NCBI RefSeq assembly: GCF_001428525.1
Contig: NZ_LMHW01000012.1
Span: forward strand, 124,114 to 188,113
Source of the DNA: Flavobacterium sp. Root186
GTDB taxonomy: Bacteria > Bacteroidota > Bacteroidia > Flavobacteriales > Flavobacteriaceae
Direction: 5' to 3'
DNA length: 64,000 nucleotides
Positions 42,204 to 52,938 of the stretch are shown one piece after another. Each line of letters opens with the position of its first letter. Within the stretch, counting starts at the first letter, position 1. Under the pieces are notes generated by a model, which saw nothing but the letters and a program-made list of their open reading frames with translations, did not search any database and had not been told where the DNA came from. A program made the translations under genes and the position numbers.

Positions 42204-44203
42204 ACGATAAACATATATCCTACAGAATTTACCTCGTAGCAGTTTTCATCTTTTTGATGGCAATTGCTATTGTTGTTAAATTAACCAATATTCAATGGGT
42301 TGAAGGAGATTATTACAGAAAACTGGCAAAACAGCGTACTGTTAGAAATTTTGTAATTCCGGCAAACAAAGGAAATATTTATTCTGCAGATGGAAGTTTA
42401 CTGGCAACTTCAATTCCGAATTATGAAATTCGTTTTGATGCAAAAGCGCCAAAAACAGAAACTTTTGAAAAACACGTAAAAGCATTATCAGATTCTCTGG
42501 CAACTATTTTGGATAAACCGGGAAGTTATTTCCAAAAAGAATTAAGAAAAGCCAGACAAAACAAAAACCGTTATTATTTAATTGCCCGTAATTTAAGTTA
42601 TACCGAATATGTAAAAATTAAAGGTTTTCCATTATTCAATTTAGGTGCTTTTAAAGGCGGAATTATTGTAGAACAAGAAACCGTTAGAAAACATCCGATA
42701 GGAAAAATTGCCGAAAGAACAATTGGTTACGATCGCATTGATCCTGCAACCGGAGTTGAAGTTGGAAAAGGAATTGAATGGGCTTTTAAAAGTTATTTGA
42801 ACGGAAAAGACGGGAAAATCCTAAAACAAAAAATTGCAAAAGGCCAATGGAAACCAATTCGTGATTTAAATGAAGTAGATCCAATTGACGGTTACGATGT
42901 TATTTCGACAATAGATGTTTTCATTCAGGATATTGCACATCATGCTTTACTAAAACAACTGGAAGATTATGAAGCAGATCACGGTTGTGTCGTGGTTATG
43001 GAAACAGAAACAGGCCATGTAAAAGCGATTTCAAATTTAGGAAGAGCAGAAGATGGATCATATTATGAAACAACAAACTATGCAATTGCTGAATCTCACG
43101 AGCCGGGATCGACTTTTAAATTAGTTGATTTAATGGCAATTTTAGAAGATAAAGTAGCAGATACTAGTACCGTTTACGATAGTCACGGAGGTCAAGTTAA
43201 ATATTACGGGCGAGCTGTTAATGATTCGCATAAGGGCGGTTATGGGAAAGTTTCATTAGCGCGTGGATTTGAACTTTCGTCAAATACAGTTATGGTTCAG
43301 GCGATTTATGAAAATTATAAAAGTAATCCGTCTAAGTTTGTGAATCATATTAATAGTTACGGATTAAACAAGACATTAGGATTGCATTTTAAAGGAGAAG
43401 GAAGACCGTATATTCCACAGCCTGGAGACAAACATTGGTCAGGAACAACGCTTCCGTGGATGGCTTTTGGATATAATGTTTCGGTTACGCCAATGCAGAC
43501 TTTGGCATATTATAATTCAGTTGCCAATAATGGTGTAATGGTAAAACCGCAATTTGTTTCTGAAATTAAAGAATGGAACAAAACCATCAAAAAATTTGAT
43601 GTTGAAGTTATAAATCCAAGAGTTTGTTCGCCGGAGACTATTAAAAAACTGAAAGCAGTATTGTTGAATGTGGTTAAAAAAGGAACAGGTTCTAAGTTGT
43701 ATTCGAAAGATTTTTCAATGGCAGGAAAAACAGGAACGGCTCAGATGAATTATGGAGGGAAAGAAGGAAAATCAGCATTGTATTATGCTTCTTCTTTCGT
43801 AGGATATTTTCCGGCAGATCATCCTAAATATTCTTGTATTGTGGTAGTTCACAAACCAAATACATCAAAAAACAATTATTACGGAGCAGATGTTGCGGGA
43901 CCGGTTTTTAAAAGAATTGCCCAAAAAATATTTACAGATGCACCTTCAACAAATAAAATAAAACAACTTGATTCTAAAATTGCAAAACAGGAAATCAGTT
44001 ATGACAAGTTTGATAAAGAATCAAACAAAAAATTAAATCAAATTCCGAATTTAAAAGGAATGCCGGGAATGGATGCCGTTGCCTTACTTGAGAATTTAGG
44101 TTTAAAAGTAAAAGTAAACGGATTTGGAAAAGTTAAGAATCAATCGATTCAGGCGGGACAAAACATAATTAAAAACACAACAATAGTATTAGAATTATCG
44201 TGA
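42194..44203 (+). CDS. ftsI: Division transpeptidase (penicillin-binding protein, FtsI type) with PASTA domain
   Basis: This is a 669-residue class B penicillin-binding protein. It has one N-terminal membrane anchor, a pedestal domain and a transpeptidase domain with S306 in the STFK motif, SSN near 362 and KTGT at 512-515. A C-terminal PASTA domain (about 615-669, IPNLKGMPGMDAVALLENLG) is present, as in other Bacteroidota and Gram-positive enzymes but unlike E. coli FtsI. It cross-links septal peptidoglycan together with FtsW. Its stop overlaps the murE start by 4 bp. Confidence 0.93.
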   Translation: MAVDDKHISYRIYLVAVFIFLMAIAIVVKLTNIQWVEGDYYRKLAKQRTVRNFVIPANKGNIYSADGSLLATSIPNYEIRFDAKAPKTETFEKHVKALSDSLATILDKPGSYFQKELRKARQNKNRYYLIARNLSYTEYVKIKGFPLFNLGAFKGGIIVEQETVRKHPIGKIAERTIGYDRIDPATGVEVGKGIEWAFKSYLNGKDGKILKQKIAKGQWKPIRDLNEVDPIDGYDVISTIDVFIQDIAHHALLKQLEDYEADHGCVVVMETETGHVKAISNLGRAEDGSYYETTNYAIAESHEPGSTFKLVDLMAILEDKVADTSTVYDSHGGQVKYYGRAVNDSHKGGYGKVSLARGFELSSNTVMVQAIYENYKSNPSKFVNHINSYGLNKTLGLHFKGEGRPYIPQPGDKHWSGTTLPWMAFGYNVSVTPMQTLAYYNSVANNGVMVKPQFVSEIKEWNKTIKKFDVEVINPRVCSPETIKKLKAVLLNVVKKGTGSKLYSKDFSMAGKTGTAQMNYGGKEGKSALYYASSFVGYFPADHPKYSCIVVVHKPNTSKNNYYGADVAGPVFKRIAQKIFTDAPSTNKIKQLDSKIAKQEISYDKFDKESNKKLNQIPNLKGMPGMDAVALLENLGLKVKVNGFGKVKNQSIQAGQNIIKNTTIVLELS

Positions 44204-45663
44204 AAATACTAAAAGACATATTATATAAAGTGGCTATCGAATCTGTAACAGGTTCGACAGAAATTGGTATCCATAAAATTGAATTTGATTCCCGAAAAGT
44301 AGAGTCAAATGATATTTTTGTGGCCATTCGCGGTTCATTATCTGACGGGCACGATTATATCGAAAAAGCGATTCAGTTAGGAGCAAAAGCTATTATTTGC
44401 GATACACTTCCTCAAAATATTGAGAAAGAAGTAACTTATATTCAAGTAAAAGATACTAATACAGCATTGGCTTTTATTGCTGCTAATTATTTTGAAGATC
44501 CATCTTCAAAACTAAAATTAGTCGGCGTAACAGGTACAAACGGAAAAACAACAATTGCATCATTATTATTTCAATTGTTTCAAAAAGCAGGATTTAAAGT
44601 TGGTTTATTATCAACTGTAAAAATCATGGTTGATGATACAGAATATCCTGCAACGCATACAACACCAGATTCAATTACAATCAATCATTATTTAAATGAG
44701 ATGGTTGAAGCTGGAGTAACGCATTGTTTTATGGAAGTGAGTTCGCACGGAATCCATCAAAAACGTACAGAAGCTTTGCATTTTGTAGGTGGAATTTTCA
44801 CGAACCTTTCGCACGATCATTTGGATTATCACGCAACTTTTGCAGAATATAGAGACGTAAAAAAGTCATTTTTTGATTCTCTGCCAAAAACAGCTTTCGC
44901 ATTATCAAACATCGATGATAAAAACGGAACTGTAATGCTGCAAAATACTGTGGCAAGAAAGTTTACATATGCTCTAAAATCATATGCTGATTTTAAAGCA
45001 ACAATTTTAGAAAGTCAATTGTCTGGTTTGTTATTAAAAGTAAACGACAATGAGGTTTGGGTAAAACTAATTGGGACTTTTAATGCATACAATGTTTTGG
45101 CGATTTACGGAACTGCAGTCGAGTTAGGTTTAGATAGTTTGGAAGCATTGCGCTTACTGTCTGATTTAGAAAGTGTTTCGGGTCGTTTTCAATATATCGT
45201 AACGGATTCAAAAATAACCGCAATTGTGGATTACGCACACACGCCGGATGCTTTAGAAAATGTTCTAAAAACTGTTGATGATATTAGAACAAAAAACGAG
45301 CAATTGATTACTGTTGTTGGCTGCGGAGGAAACAGAGATAAAACAAAAAGACCAATTATGGCAAAAATTGCGACAGATCTTAGCGATAAAGCAATTTTAA
45401 CATCAGACAATCCAAGAAACGAAGATCCTGAAGTAATTCTGGACGAAATGGAACAAGGTGTAGAAGCTCATAATTATAAAAAGATATTGAGAATTACAGA
45501 TAGGAAACAAGCGATTAAAACAGCTTGTCAATTGGCACAGCCAAATGATATTATTCTGATTGCCGGAAAAGGGCATGAAACCTATCAGGAAATAAATGGT
45601 GTTCGCCATCATTTTGATGATATGGAGACTGTAAAAGAAATTTTAGACCAACTAAATAAATAA
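44200..45663 (+). CDS. murE: UDP-N-acetylmuramoyl-tripeptide synthetase (MurE)
   Basis: This 487-residue cytoplasmic ligase adds the third residue (probably meso-diaminopimelate; the DNPRNEDP motif of Dap-adding enzymes is present) to UDP-MurNAc-dipeptide. The ATP-binding P-loop is GVTGTNGKTT and the carbamylated-lysine region is typical of Mur ligases. It overlaps the end of ftsI by 4 bp. Confidence 0.96.
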   Translation: MKILKDILYKVAIESVTGSTEIGIHKIEFDSRKVESNDIFVAIRGSLSDGHDYIEKAIQLGAKAIICDTLPQNIEKEVTYIQVKDTNTALAFIAANYFEDPSSKLKLVGVTGTNGKTTIASLLFQLFQKAGFKVGLLSTVKIMVDDTEYPATHTTPDSITINHYLNEMVEAGVTHCFMEVSSHGIHQKRTEALHFVGGIFTNLSHDHLDYHATFAEYRDVKKSFFDSLPKTAFALSNIDDKNGTVMLQNTVARKFTYALKSYADFKATILESQLSGLLLKVNDNEVWVKLIGTFNAYNVLAIYGTAVELGLDSLEALRLLSDLESVSGRFQYIVTDSKITAIVDYAHTPDALENVLKTVDDIRTKNEQLITVVGCGGNRDKTKRPIMAKIATDLSDKAILTSDNPRNEDPEVILDEMEQGVEAHNYKKILRITDRKQAIKTACQLAQPNDIILIAGKGHETYQEINGVRHHFDDMETVKEILDQLNK

Positions 45664-45737
45664 TAAAATTTTTAAGTTCAAATACCACAAGAATTGGAAT
45701 TTGGAGTTTCAAAATTGGAATTTAAAAAATAGAAAAT

Positions 45738-46970
45738 ATGCTATACTATTTATTTGAATATTTTGACAAAACACTTGATTTACCAGGAACAGGAGTATTC
45801 CAGTATATCACTTTTAGATCGGCTTTAGCATTTATGCTTTCATTGCTTTTGTCAACTATTTATGGTAAAAGGGTGATTAACTTTTTGCGCCGCCAACAGG
45901 TTGGAGAAACAGTTCGTGAACTTGGTCTTGCAGGTCAAAACGAGAAAGCTGGTACACCAACAATGGGGGGATTGATCATCATTTTTGCCACATTAATTCC
46001 GGTTTTCTTATTCGCAAGGCTGCACAACATTTATATCGTATTGCTTATTGTAACGACGTTATGGATGGGAACTATTGGTTTTGTTGACGATTATATCAAA
46101 ATATTCAAAAAAGACAAACAAGGACTAAAAGGAATTTTTAAAGTAATTGGTCAAGTTGGTCTTGGGATAATTGTTGGAGCAGTTCTTTATTTTAATCCTG
46201 CTGTGACAGTAAGAACTGATACAGGACGTACAGATGTTTTTAAATCAAATGTTAGCACAACTGTAGTTTTGCCGGCGCCAGTTGAAGAAAAATCGACAGC
46301 AACCACAATTCCTTTTGTAAAAAATAATGAATTTGATTATGCCGAAGTTCTATCATTTATGGGAGACGGATATGAAAAATGGGCTTGGTTAGTATTTATT
46401 CCAGTGGTAATTTTTATAATCACAGCAGTTTCAAACGGGGCAAATTTAACAGATGGAATCGATGGTCTCGCGGCCGGAACCTCGGCTGTTTCCGTCCTCG
46501 CACTCGGAATATTTACATTCGTTTCAGGAAATATCATTTTCTCAAACTACCTAAATATAATGTATATACCCAATTCGGGAGAGATGACCGTCTTTATATC
46601 TGCTTTTGTTGGTGCTCTAATTGGATTTCTTTGGTACAATTCATTTCCGGCATCGGTATTTATGGGAGATACAGGAAGTTTGACTATTGGAGGAATCATC
46701 GCAGTTTTGGCCATTGCAGTTCGTAAAGAAATATTGATTGTTTTGTTCTGCGGAATTTTCCTTGCCGAAAGTGCTTCAGTAATTATTCAGGTAACTTATT
46801 TTAAATATACGAAGAAACGTTTTGGCGAAGGCCGAAGAATTTTCCTGATGTCGCCGCTGCACCATCATTATCAGAAAAAAGGATATCATGAAAGTAAGAT
46901 TGTGACTCGTTTCTGGATTGTTGCCGTAATGTTAGCCATATTATCAATCGTTACTTTAAAATTAAGATAG
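45738..46970 (+). CDS. mraY: Phospho-N-acetylmuramoyl-pentapeptide-transferase (MraY) with an extra loop
   Basis: This multi-pass inner-membrane enzyme makes lipid I from UDP-MurNAc-pentapeptide and undecaprenyl phosphate. Catalytic aspartates are visible in FVDDYIK and [12 protein letters not shown], and the HHHYQKKG segment is present. At 410 residues it is about 50 longer than E. coli MraY; the excess is a hydrophilic insert at roughly 155-214, rich in Thr/Val/Pro, between two membrane helices. It follows murE after a 74-bp gap containing the dispersed TTGGAATTT word. Confidence 0.95.
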   Translation: MLYYLFEYFDKTLDLPGTGVFQYITFRSALAFMLSLLLSTIYGKRVINFLRRQQVGETVRELGLAGQNEKAGTPTMGGLIIIFATLIPVFLFARLHNIYIVLLIVTTLWMGTIGFVDDYIKIFKKDKQGLKGIFKVIGQVGLGIIVGAVLYFNPAVTVRTDTGRTDVFKSNVSTTVVLPAPVEEKSTATTIPFVKNNEFDYAEVLSFMGDGYEKWAWLVFIPVVIFIITAVSNGANLTDGIDGLAAGTSAVSVLALGIFTFVSGNIIFSNYLNIMYIPNSGEMTVFISAFVGALIGFLWYNSFPASVFMGDTGSLTIGGIIAVLAIAVRKEILIVLFCGIFLAESASVIIQVTYFKYTKKRFGEGRRIFLMSPLHHHYQKKGYHESKIVTRFWIVAVMLAILSIVTLKLR

Positions 46971-48302
46971 ATGAGGCTAGTAGTACTTGGTGGAGGAGAA
47001 AGCGGTGTTGGAACCGCGATCCTGGGTAAGAAAAAAGGATACGACGTTTTTGTATCTGATTTTGGAAAGATAAAAGAAAGCTATAAAGAAGTTCTTATCA
47101 TTAATAAAATTGCCTGGGAAGAAGAACAGCATACTGAAGATTTGATTCTGAATGCTGATTTGGTAATGAAAAGTCCGGGAATTCCAGAGAAATCTCCAAT
47201 AGTTAAAAAGTTGATTGAAAAAGGGGTTAAAGTAATTTCAGAAATCGAATTTGCCGCTCCTTATACAGAAGCAATGACAGTTGGAATTACCGGAAGTAAT
47301 GGTAAAACCACCACCACAATGCTCACGTATCATTTGCTTAAATCGGCTGGACTCAATGTAGGTTTGGGAGGAAATATAGGAAAGAGTTTTGCCTGGCAGG
47401 TAGCCGAAAATAAATACGACGCATACGTTCTTGAATTAAGCAGTTTTCAGTTAGACGGAATAATAGAGTATAGGCCGGATATTGCTATAATAACCAATAT
47501 CAGCCCGGATCATTTAGATCGATATGAGTATAAATATCAAAATTATATCAATTCGAAGTTCCGAATAACGATGAACCAAACCGAAAGTGATTATCTCATT
47601 TATGATGCAGACGACGAGGCAAGCGCAGAATGGTTAAAAAACAACAAAACAAAAGCAAAATTAATTCCTTTTTCATTGACAAAAAGTTTTGACGAAGGAG
47701 CTTCTATAAATAACAACAAAATGGAAATAAAGATCAACCAAGAAGAGTTTACAATGGAAACAGAATACATTGCGTTAGAAGGAAAACATAATATGAAAAA
47801 CGCAATGGCAGCAAGCTCTGTAGCAAAATTGATGCAAATTAGAAATGCAACAATTCGTGAAAGTTTATCTAATTTTCAAGGTGTTGAACACCGTTTAGAA
47901 AAAGTATTGAAAATCCAGAATGTACAATACATCAACGATTCAAAAGCAACTAACGTAAACGCTACTTTCTTTGCTTTAGACAGTATGAATGTTCCAACTG
48001 TTTGGATCGTAGGTGGAGTAGACAAAGGAAACGATTATAATGAGTTAATGTCGTTGGTTCGTGAAAAAGTAAAAGCCATTATTTGTCTTGGAGTTGATAA
48101 CCATAAAATTATTAATGCTTTTGGGGATGTAGTAGATATTATGGTCGAAGTGAATAATATGAGTGATGCTGTAAAAACAGCTCAAAAATTAACAGAAAAA
48201 GGTGATGCAGTTTTATTGTCTCCAGCCTGCGCAAGTTTCGATTTATTCGAAAACTACGAAGACAGAGGGAAGCAGTTTAAGCAAGCAGTACATAACTTGT
48301 AA
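46971..48302 (+). CDS. murD: UDP-N-acetylmuramoylalanine--D-glutamate ligase
   Basis: This 443-residue cytoplasmic ligase adds D-Glu to UDP-MurNAc-L-Ala. An N-terminal Rossmann domain (VVLGGGESGVG) is followed by the Mur P-loop GITGSNGKTTT and the domain 3 motif INDSKATN. It begins immediately after the mraY stop codon, so expression is coupled. A 10-bp hairpin follows before ftsW. Confidence 0.96.
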   Translation: MRLVVLGGGESGVGTAILGKKKGYDVFVSDFGKIKESYKEVLIINKIAWEEEQHTEDLILNADLVMKSPGIPEKSPIVKKLIEKGVKVISEIEFAAPYTEAMTVGITGSNGKTTTTMLTYHLLKSAGLNVGLGGNIGKSFAWQVAENKYDAYVLELSSFQLDGIIEYRPDIAIITNISPDHLDRYEYKYQNYINSKFRITMNQTESDYLIYDADDEASAEWLKNNKTKAKLIPFSLTKSFDEGASINNNKMEIKINQEEFTMETEYIALEGKHNMKNAMAASSVAKLMQIRNATIRESLSNFQGVEHRLEKVLKIQNVQYINDSKATNVNATFFALDSMNVPTVWIVGGVDKGNDYNELMSLVREKVKAIICLGVDNHKIINAFGDVVDIMVEVNNMSDAVKTAQKLTEKGDAVLLSPACASFDLFENYEDRGKQFKQAVHNL

Positions 48303-48309
48303 AAAAAAT

Positions 48310-48343
48310 AGTTTCAGGTTTCACATTATGTGCGAACCTGAAA
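48310..48343 (+). other. Intercistronic hairpin between murD and ftsW
   Basis: GTTTCAGGTT (48310-48319) pairs with AACCTGAAAC (48334-48343), and the CCTGAAAC word repeats once more directly after. There is no T tail, so it is not a classical terminator; it could affect mRNA stability or processing inside the operon. Confidence 0.5.
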
Positions 48344-48374
48344 CCTGAAACAAGAAAAACTTGAAACTAAAAAC

Positions 48375-49694
48375 ATGAAGGAGTTAGTAAACAAACTAAA
48401 AGGAGATAGGGTAATATGGTCATTCGTGGCTTTATTGGCGTTGTTTTCGTTTATGCCTGTTTTTAGTGCGAGTAGTAATCTGGCGTATATTGGCCATGGA
48501 ACCGGAAATACATTGGGTTATTTAGTAAAACATTTAGCACACGTTTGTATAGGTTTCCTGATCATATATTGGGTTCACAAAGTGCCGTATCATTATTTCA
48601 GGGCAATTTCAAAAATTGCACTTCCGGTAGTTTGGCTGTTGTTATTATATACTTTGTTGAAAGGAACTGTAATTGCAGGAGCAAATGCAAGTCGTTGGAT
48701 TCAGGTACCGTTCATTGGAATTACGTTTCAAACATCAACATTAGCGGCCAGCGTATTGTTTATTTATGTAGCGCGTTATTTGTCGAAAACCAAAGAAGAA
48801 AATGAGCCGTTTCAAACCTCATTTATTCAGCTTTGGGTCCCGGTATTTATCACTTTGGCATTGATATTACCAGCCAATTTTTCAACCACAGCGTTGATTT
48901 TTGCAATGGTAATGATGCTGACATTTATTGGTAAATATCCATTAAAATATATTGCTTTTATCATTGGGTCAGGAATTGCGATGTTAGCATTTTTCCTTTT
49001 GGTAGCAAAAGCATTTCCAGAATCAAGATTCTTCAGCAGGGTATCAACATGGGAAAGTCGTATAATGAATTTTACGACAGATAAACCAGATGAAGATGAT
49101 TATCAAATTGAAAAAGCAAAAATTGCAATTGCATCTGGAAGACTAGGGGGATTGGGCCCTGGAAAAAGTGTTCAAAAGAACTTTTTACCACAATCATCTT
49201 CCGATTTTATTTACGCCATTGTAGTAGAAGAATATGGTTTAGTTGGCGGAGTTTCGATATTAGTGCTGTATTTATTGTTGTTATTCCGATTTGTGATTGC
49301 ATCACATAAAGCCAATACGTTATTCGGAAAATTAGTCGTTGTCGGCCTCGGATTTCCAATGATATTTCAGGCGATGATTAATATGGCCGTTGCAGTAGAA
49401 TTACTGCCGGTAACAGGGCAGACGCTTCCGCTGATAAGTTCTGGAGGAAGTTCAATCTGGATGACTTGTTTTTCACTTGGAATCATTATTAGTGTTACCA
49501 AGAAAGAGGAAGAAATCGCCGAAGAACAAGAAGAAAAAGAAAGAAGAAAAGAAGCACTTCAAAGATTAATAGATAAAGAATTGGCAGAAGAAGATCTGCC
49601 GGTTGATGCAAGAGAAGAAATTTACGATGAAGAAGCGATGTATTCCATTCAGGATAATTCAAAAAACCCGATGAATGCAGTTTTAAACAAATAA
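48375..49694 (+). CDS. ftsW: Peptidoglycan polymerase FtsW (SEDS family)
   Basis: This 439-residue protein has about ten transmembrane helices. SEDS signatures include ASRWIQVPFIGITFQTS, RVSTWESR and, near the C-terminus, LPLISSGGSS. FtsW polymerises septal glycan strands and works with the PBP encoded upstream. The C-terminal cytoplasmic tail is unusually long and acidic (EEEIAEEQEEKERRKEALQ). Confidence 0.95.
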   Translation: MKELVNKLKGDRVIWSFVALLALFSFMPVFSASSNLAYIGHGTGNTLGYLVKHLAHVCIGFLIIYWVHKVPYHYFRAISKIALPVVWLLLLYTLLKGTVIAGANASRWIQVPFIGITFQTSTLAASVLFIYVARYLSKTKEENEPFQTSFIQLWVPVFITLALILPANFSTTALIFAMVMMLTFIGKYPLKYIAFIIGSGIAMLAFFLLVAKAFPESRFFSRVSTWESRIMNFTTDKPDEDDYQIEKAKIAIASGRLGGLGPGKSVQKNFLPQSSSDFIYAIVVEEYGLVGGVSILVLYLLLLFRFVIASHKANTLFGKLVVVGLGFPMIFQAMINMAVAVELLPVTGQTLPLISSGGSSIWMTCFSLGIIISVTKKEEEIAEEQEEKERRKEALQRLIDKELAEEDLPVDAREEIYDEEAMYSIQDNSKNPMNAVLNK

Positions 49695-49730
49695 GATTAA
49701 ATAGTTTTTAAAAGATTACTATTACACAAT

Positions 49731-50819
49731 ATGGCAAATTATAAATTCATACTAAGCGGAGGCGGAACAGGAGGGCACATCTATCCTGCAATTGCGATTG
49801 CAAATGAATTAAAATTACAATTTCCTGATGCTGAATTTCTTTTTGTAGGTGCCAAAGACAAAATGGAAATGCAGAAAGTGCCTCAGGCAGGTTATGAAAT
49901 ACAAGGTCTTTGGATTGCCGGTTTACAACGAAAACTAACATTACAAAATTTGATGTTTCCATTGAAACTAGCAACAAGTTTATTGGAATCAAGAAGAATT
50001 ATTAGAAAATTCAAACCAAATGTAGTAATTGGAACCGGAGGTTTTGCGAGTGGTCCTTTATTACAAGCAGCAGGATCTGCAGGAATTCCAACAGTGATTC
50101 AGGAACAAAATTCTTTTCCGGGAATTACAAACAAATTGCTGAGCAAAAAAGCAAATGCAATTTGTGTGGCGTATGAAAATCTGGAAAGGTTTTTTCCAAA
50201 AGAGAAAATCGTTTTGACAGGAAATCCCGTTCGTCAGGATTTAATTGATATTGATGATAAACGCGATGAAGCAATTGCTTTTTATGGTTTAGATCCAAAT
50301 AAAAAAACATTGTTAGTTCTGGGCGGAAGTTTAGGGGCAAGAAGAATCAATCAGTTAATTGAAAAAGAATTGCAAAATTTCCTTTCGCAGGATGTTCAGA
50401 TTATCTGGCAATGCGGAAAATTATATTTTGAAGATTATAAAAAACATAATCAGCAAAACGTAAGAGTTGTTGATTTTATTGAAAGAATGGATTTTGTTTA
50501 CGCTGCCGCTGATATAATTATCTCAAGAGCAGGTGCATCATCGGTTTCAGAATTATGCATTGTGGGGAAACCGGTAATTTTTATCCCGTCTCCAAATGTA
50601 GCTGAAGATCATCAAACAAAAAATGCACAGGCCATTGTAGAGGCTAAAGGTGCAATTTTATTGAAAGAAGCTGAATTAGACAGCGAGTTTAGCATTGTTT
50701 TTGAAGCGCTGCTGAAAGATGACGGAAAACAAAAACAATTAAGTGCAAACATCAAAAGATTAGCAAAACCAAAAGCAACACAAGATATTGTTGCGGAAAT
50801 TGTCAAGTTAATTAAATAA
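49731..50819 (+). CDS. murG: Lipid II synthase (MurG)
   Basis: This 362-residue GT-B glycosyltransferase adds GlcNAc to lipid I at the inner face of the membrane. The first G-loop is [12 protein letters not shown], the second GTGGFASGP, and the UDP-GlcNAc site [12 protein letters not shown] is present. Length and position are standard for a dcw cluster. Confidence 0.96.
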   Translation: MANYKFILSGGGTGGHIYPAIAIANELKLQFPDAEFLFVGAKDKMEMQKVPQAGYEIQGLWIAGLQRKLTLQNLMFPLKLATSLLESRRIIRKFKPNVVIGTGGFASGPLLQAAGSAGIPTVIQEQNSFPGITNKLLSKKANAICVAYENLERFFPKEKIVLTGNPVRQDLIDIDDKRDEAIAFYGLDPNKKTLLVLGGSLGARRINQLIEKELQNFLSQDVQIIWQCGKLYFEDYKKHNQQNVRVVDFIERMDFVYAAADIIISRAGASSVSELCIVGKPVIFIPSPNVAEDHQTKNAQAIVEAKGAILLKEAELDSEFSIVFEALLKDDGKQKQLSANIKRLAKPKATQDIVAEIVKLIK

Positions 50820-50873
50820 TAAATAAAGTTGTAGGCCTAAAGCCTAAAGCTTAATGCTTAAAGCAGAATTAAA

Positions 50874-52223
50874 ATGAATTTAAATCAAATACAAAACGTT
50901 TATTTTATTGGCATCGGAGGAATCGGAATGAGTGCCTTGGCCCGCTATTTTAAATATATCGGGAAACAAGTTTCAGGTTACGATAAAACGCCGTCAATGC
51001 TGACAAGTGAATTAATTGAAAGTGGTATTGATATTCATTTTGAAGATAATATTAGTTTAATTCCGACTGATTATTATGTTGAGAATACACTGGTAATTTT
51101 TACGCCTGCGGTTCCTAAAACACATTCAGAATGGAATTATTTTATCGAAAGAAATTACGAAATTAAAAAGCGTGCAGAGGTTTTAGGGATTATCACCAAA
51201 GACACTTTTAGTTTTGCTGTTGCCGGAACGCATGGTAAAACAACAACGTCAAGTATTTTAGGGCATATTCTATACGAAAGCGGCGCAGATGTTACAGCAT
51301 TTGTGGGCGGAATTGTAGAGAATTATAATTCTAATTTAATTGGAACCGGAAAAACCGTAACCGTTGTAGAAGCAGATGAATTTGATCGTTCGTTCCTGCA
51401 TTTACATCCAAATATTGCCTGCGTAACCTCAATGGATGCAGACCATTTGGATATTTACGGGACAAGTGATGCTATTGAGGCTTCATTTGTTGAATTTGCT
51501 TCTAAAGTTGAAGATAAAAGCAAATTGTTTATAACCAAAGAATTACCTCTTGAAGGAGTTCAGTGTGCTATAAATGAAGATGCCGTATACAAAGCATACA
51601 ATGTTCGAATTGAGGACGGAAGTTATGTTTTTGATGTGCAGACACCATCAGAAATCATAAAAGACCTTCATTTCGGACTGCCAGGAAAACATAACCTTAT
51701 GAATGGGTTAATGGCTATTGCGATGGCAAAAACTTATGGTACCCCGACCGATGCCATCGCAAAAGCTATTGCCTCATTTAACGGAATCAGAAGACGTTTT
51801 TCTTATCAGATTAAATCGGAAAAATTAGTTTATATAGATGATTATGCACATCATCCAACAGAAATAAATGCTGTTCATCAGGCTGTTAGGGAATTGTATC
51901 CGGGACGTAAAGTTTTGGCAATTTTCCAGCCGCATTTGTTCAGCAGAACAAGAGATTTTGCCGACGGATTTGCGGAAAGCTTATCTCAGTTTGATGAAGT
52001 GTTTTTAATGGATATTTATCCGGCACGCGAATTACCGATGGAAGGGATTACATCGCAATGGCTGTTGGAGAAAATGACAAATTCGAACAAAAAAATTGTT
52101 GCAAAAGAAGATTTATTAGTGCAGATCAAAACCAGTGATGCGCCAATAATTGTAACAATAGGAGCTGGTGATATTGGTGAAATGGTACCGTCAATTAAAA
52201 AAATGCTAAATGAAAATATTTAA
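50874..52223 (+). CDS. murC: UDP-N-acetylmuramate--L-alanine ligase
   Basis: This 449-residue cytoplasmic enzyme starts the peptide stem by adding L-Ala to UDP-MurNAc. An N-terminal Rossmann motif GIGGIGMSALA is followed by the Mur P-loop AGTHGKTTTSS and the motif DDYAHHPTEI. The gap before it holds a small series of AAGCCTAAAGC-type repeats without apparent function. It overlaps ftsQ by 14 bp. Confidence 0.96.
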   Translation: MNLNQIQNVYFIGIGGIGMSALARYFKYIGKQVSGYDKTPSMLTSELIESGIDIHFEDNISLIPTDYYVENTLVIFTPAVPKTHSEWNYFIERNYEIKKRAEVLGIITKDTFSFAVAGTHGKTTTSSILGHILYESGADVTAFVGGIVENYNSNLIGTGKTVTVVEADEFDRSFLHLHPNIACVTSMDADHLDIYGTSDAIEASFVEFASKVEDKSKLFITKELPLEGVQCAINEDAVYKAYNVRIEDGSYVFDVQTPSEIIKDLHFGLPGKHNLMNGLMAIAMAKTYGTPTDAIAKAIASFNGIRRRFSYQIKSEKLVYIDDYAHHPTEINAVHQAVRELYPGRKVLAIFQPHLFSRTRDFADGFAESLSQFDEVFLMDIYPARELPMEGITSQWLLEKMTNSNKKIVAKEDLLVQIKTSDAPIIVTIGAGDIGEMVPSIKKMLNENI

Positions 52224-52932
52224 TTGGACAAATATTCGATTAGTACTCATTTTAGGGCTTGTTCTTTTTTTATATTCTTTCGCACAACACCGAAATGGAG
52301 ATAGAAAATTGAAAAAATCTATGGTCGTTTTTGTAGGAGAAAATACGCTTTTTGTTAAGCCGGAAACGGTTAATAAATTGTTGATAGAAAATAAAAGGGA
52401 TGCTTCCAGTATTAGAAAAGATGAAGTAGATTTGAATAAGATAGAAAAAAACCTTGATACGCAAGACATGATTGAGAAGTCAGATGTTTTTGTAAGTATC
52501 GACGGCGTTCTAAAAGCGGTAGTAAAACAGAAGACACCAATAGCGCGAGTTTATGATGGTGATCGCTCTTTTTATATTGACTATGAGGGAAATAAAATGC
52601 CCTTGTCAGATAATTTTACGGCGCGAGTTCCTCTTGTTTCAGGGGCAATAAATGAAAAAAATAACGAAGATTTAGCTGCTTTATTTCGCACAATTTACGA
52701 CGATGCGTTTTTGAAAAAAAACATCATTGCGATACAAATTATGCCTAATGGCAGCCTAAAAATGTTTAACCGAAACTATGATTACTTCATAGATTTTGGT
52801 CGTACAATGAATGTTGATAAAAAATTTAGAAACTATAAAGCGTTTTTTCAAAAAGCAGTTTTAGATAGTTCGTTATATAAATATAGCAAGATTGACCTTA
52901 GGTTTACGGAACAAGTAGTTTGCACAAAATAA
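52210..52932 (+). CDS. ftsQ: Cell division protein FtsQ
   Basis: This 240-residue bitopic protein has a short cytoplasmic start, one transmembrane helix (about 8-24, IRLVLILGLVLFLYSFA) and a periplasmic part with a POTRA-like segment. Similarity to proteobacterial FtsQ is weak; assignment rests on position between murC and ftsA and on topology. It links FtsL and the septal synthases to the divisome. Confidence 0.88.
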   Translation: MKIFNWTNIRLVLILGLVLFLYSFAQHRNGDRKLKKSMVVFVGENTLFVKPETVNKLLIENKRDASSIRKDEVDLNKIEKNLDTQDMIEKSDVFVSIDGVLKAVVKQKTPIARVYDGDRSFYIDYEGNKMPLSDNFTARVPLVSGAINEKNNEDLAALFRTIYDDAFLKKNIIAIQIMPNGSLKMFNRNYDYFIDFGRTMNVDKKFRNYKAFFQKAVLDSSLYKYSKIDLRFTEQVVCTK

Positions 52933-52938
52933 TAGAAA

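Noticed and set aside
50820..50873. Series of AAAGCCTAAAGCTTAA-type words before murC
   Set aside because: The units are short and irregular; a tandem repeat with a role cannot be supported.
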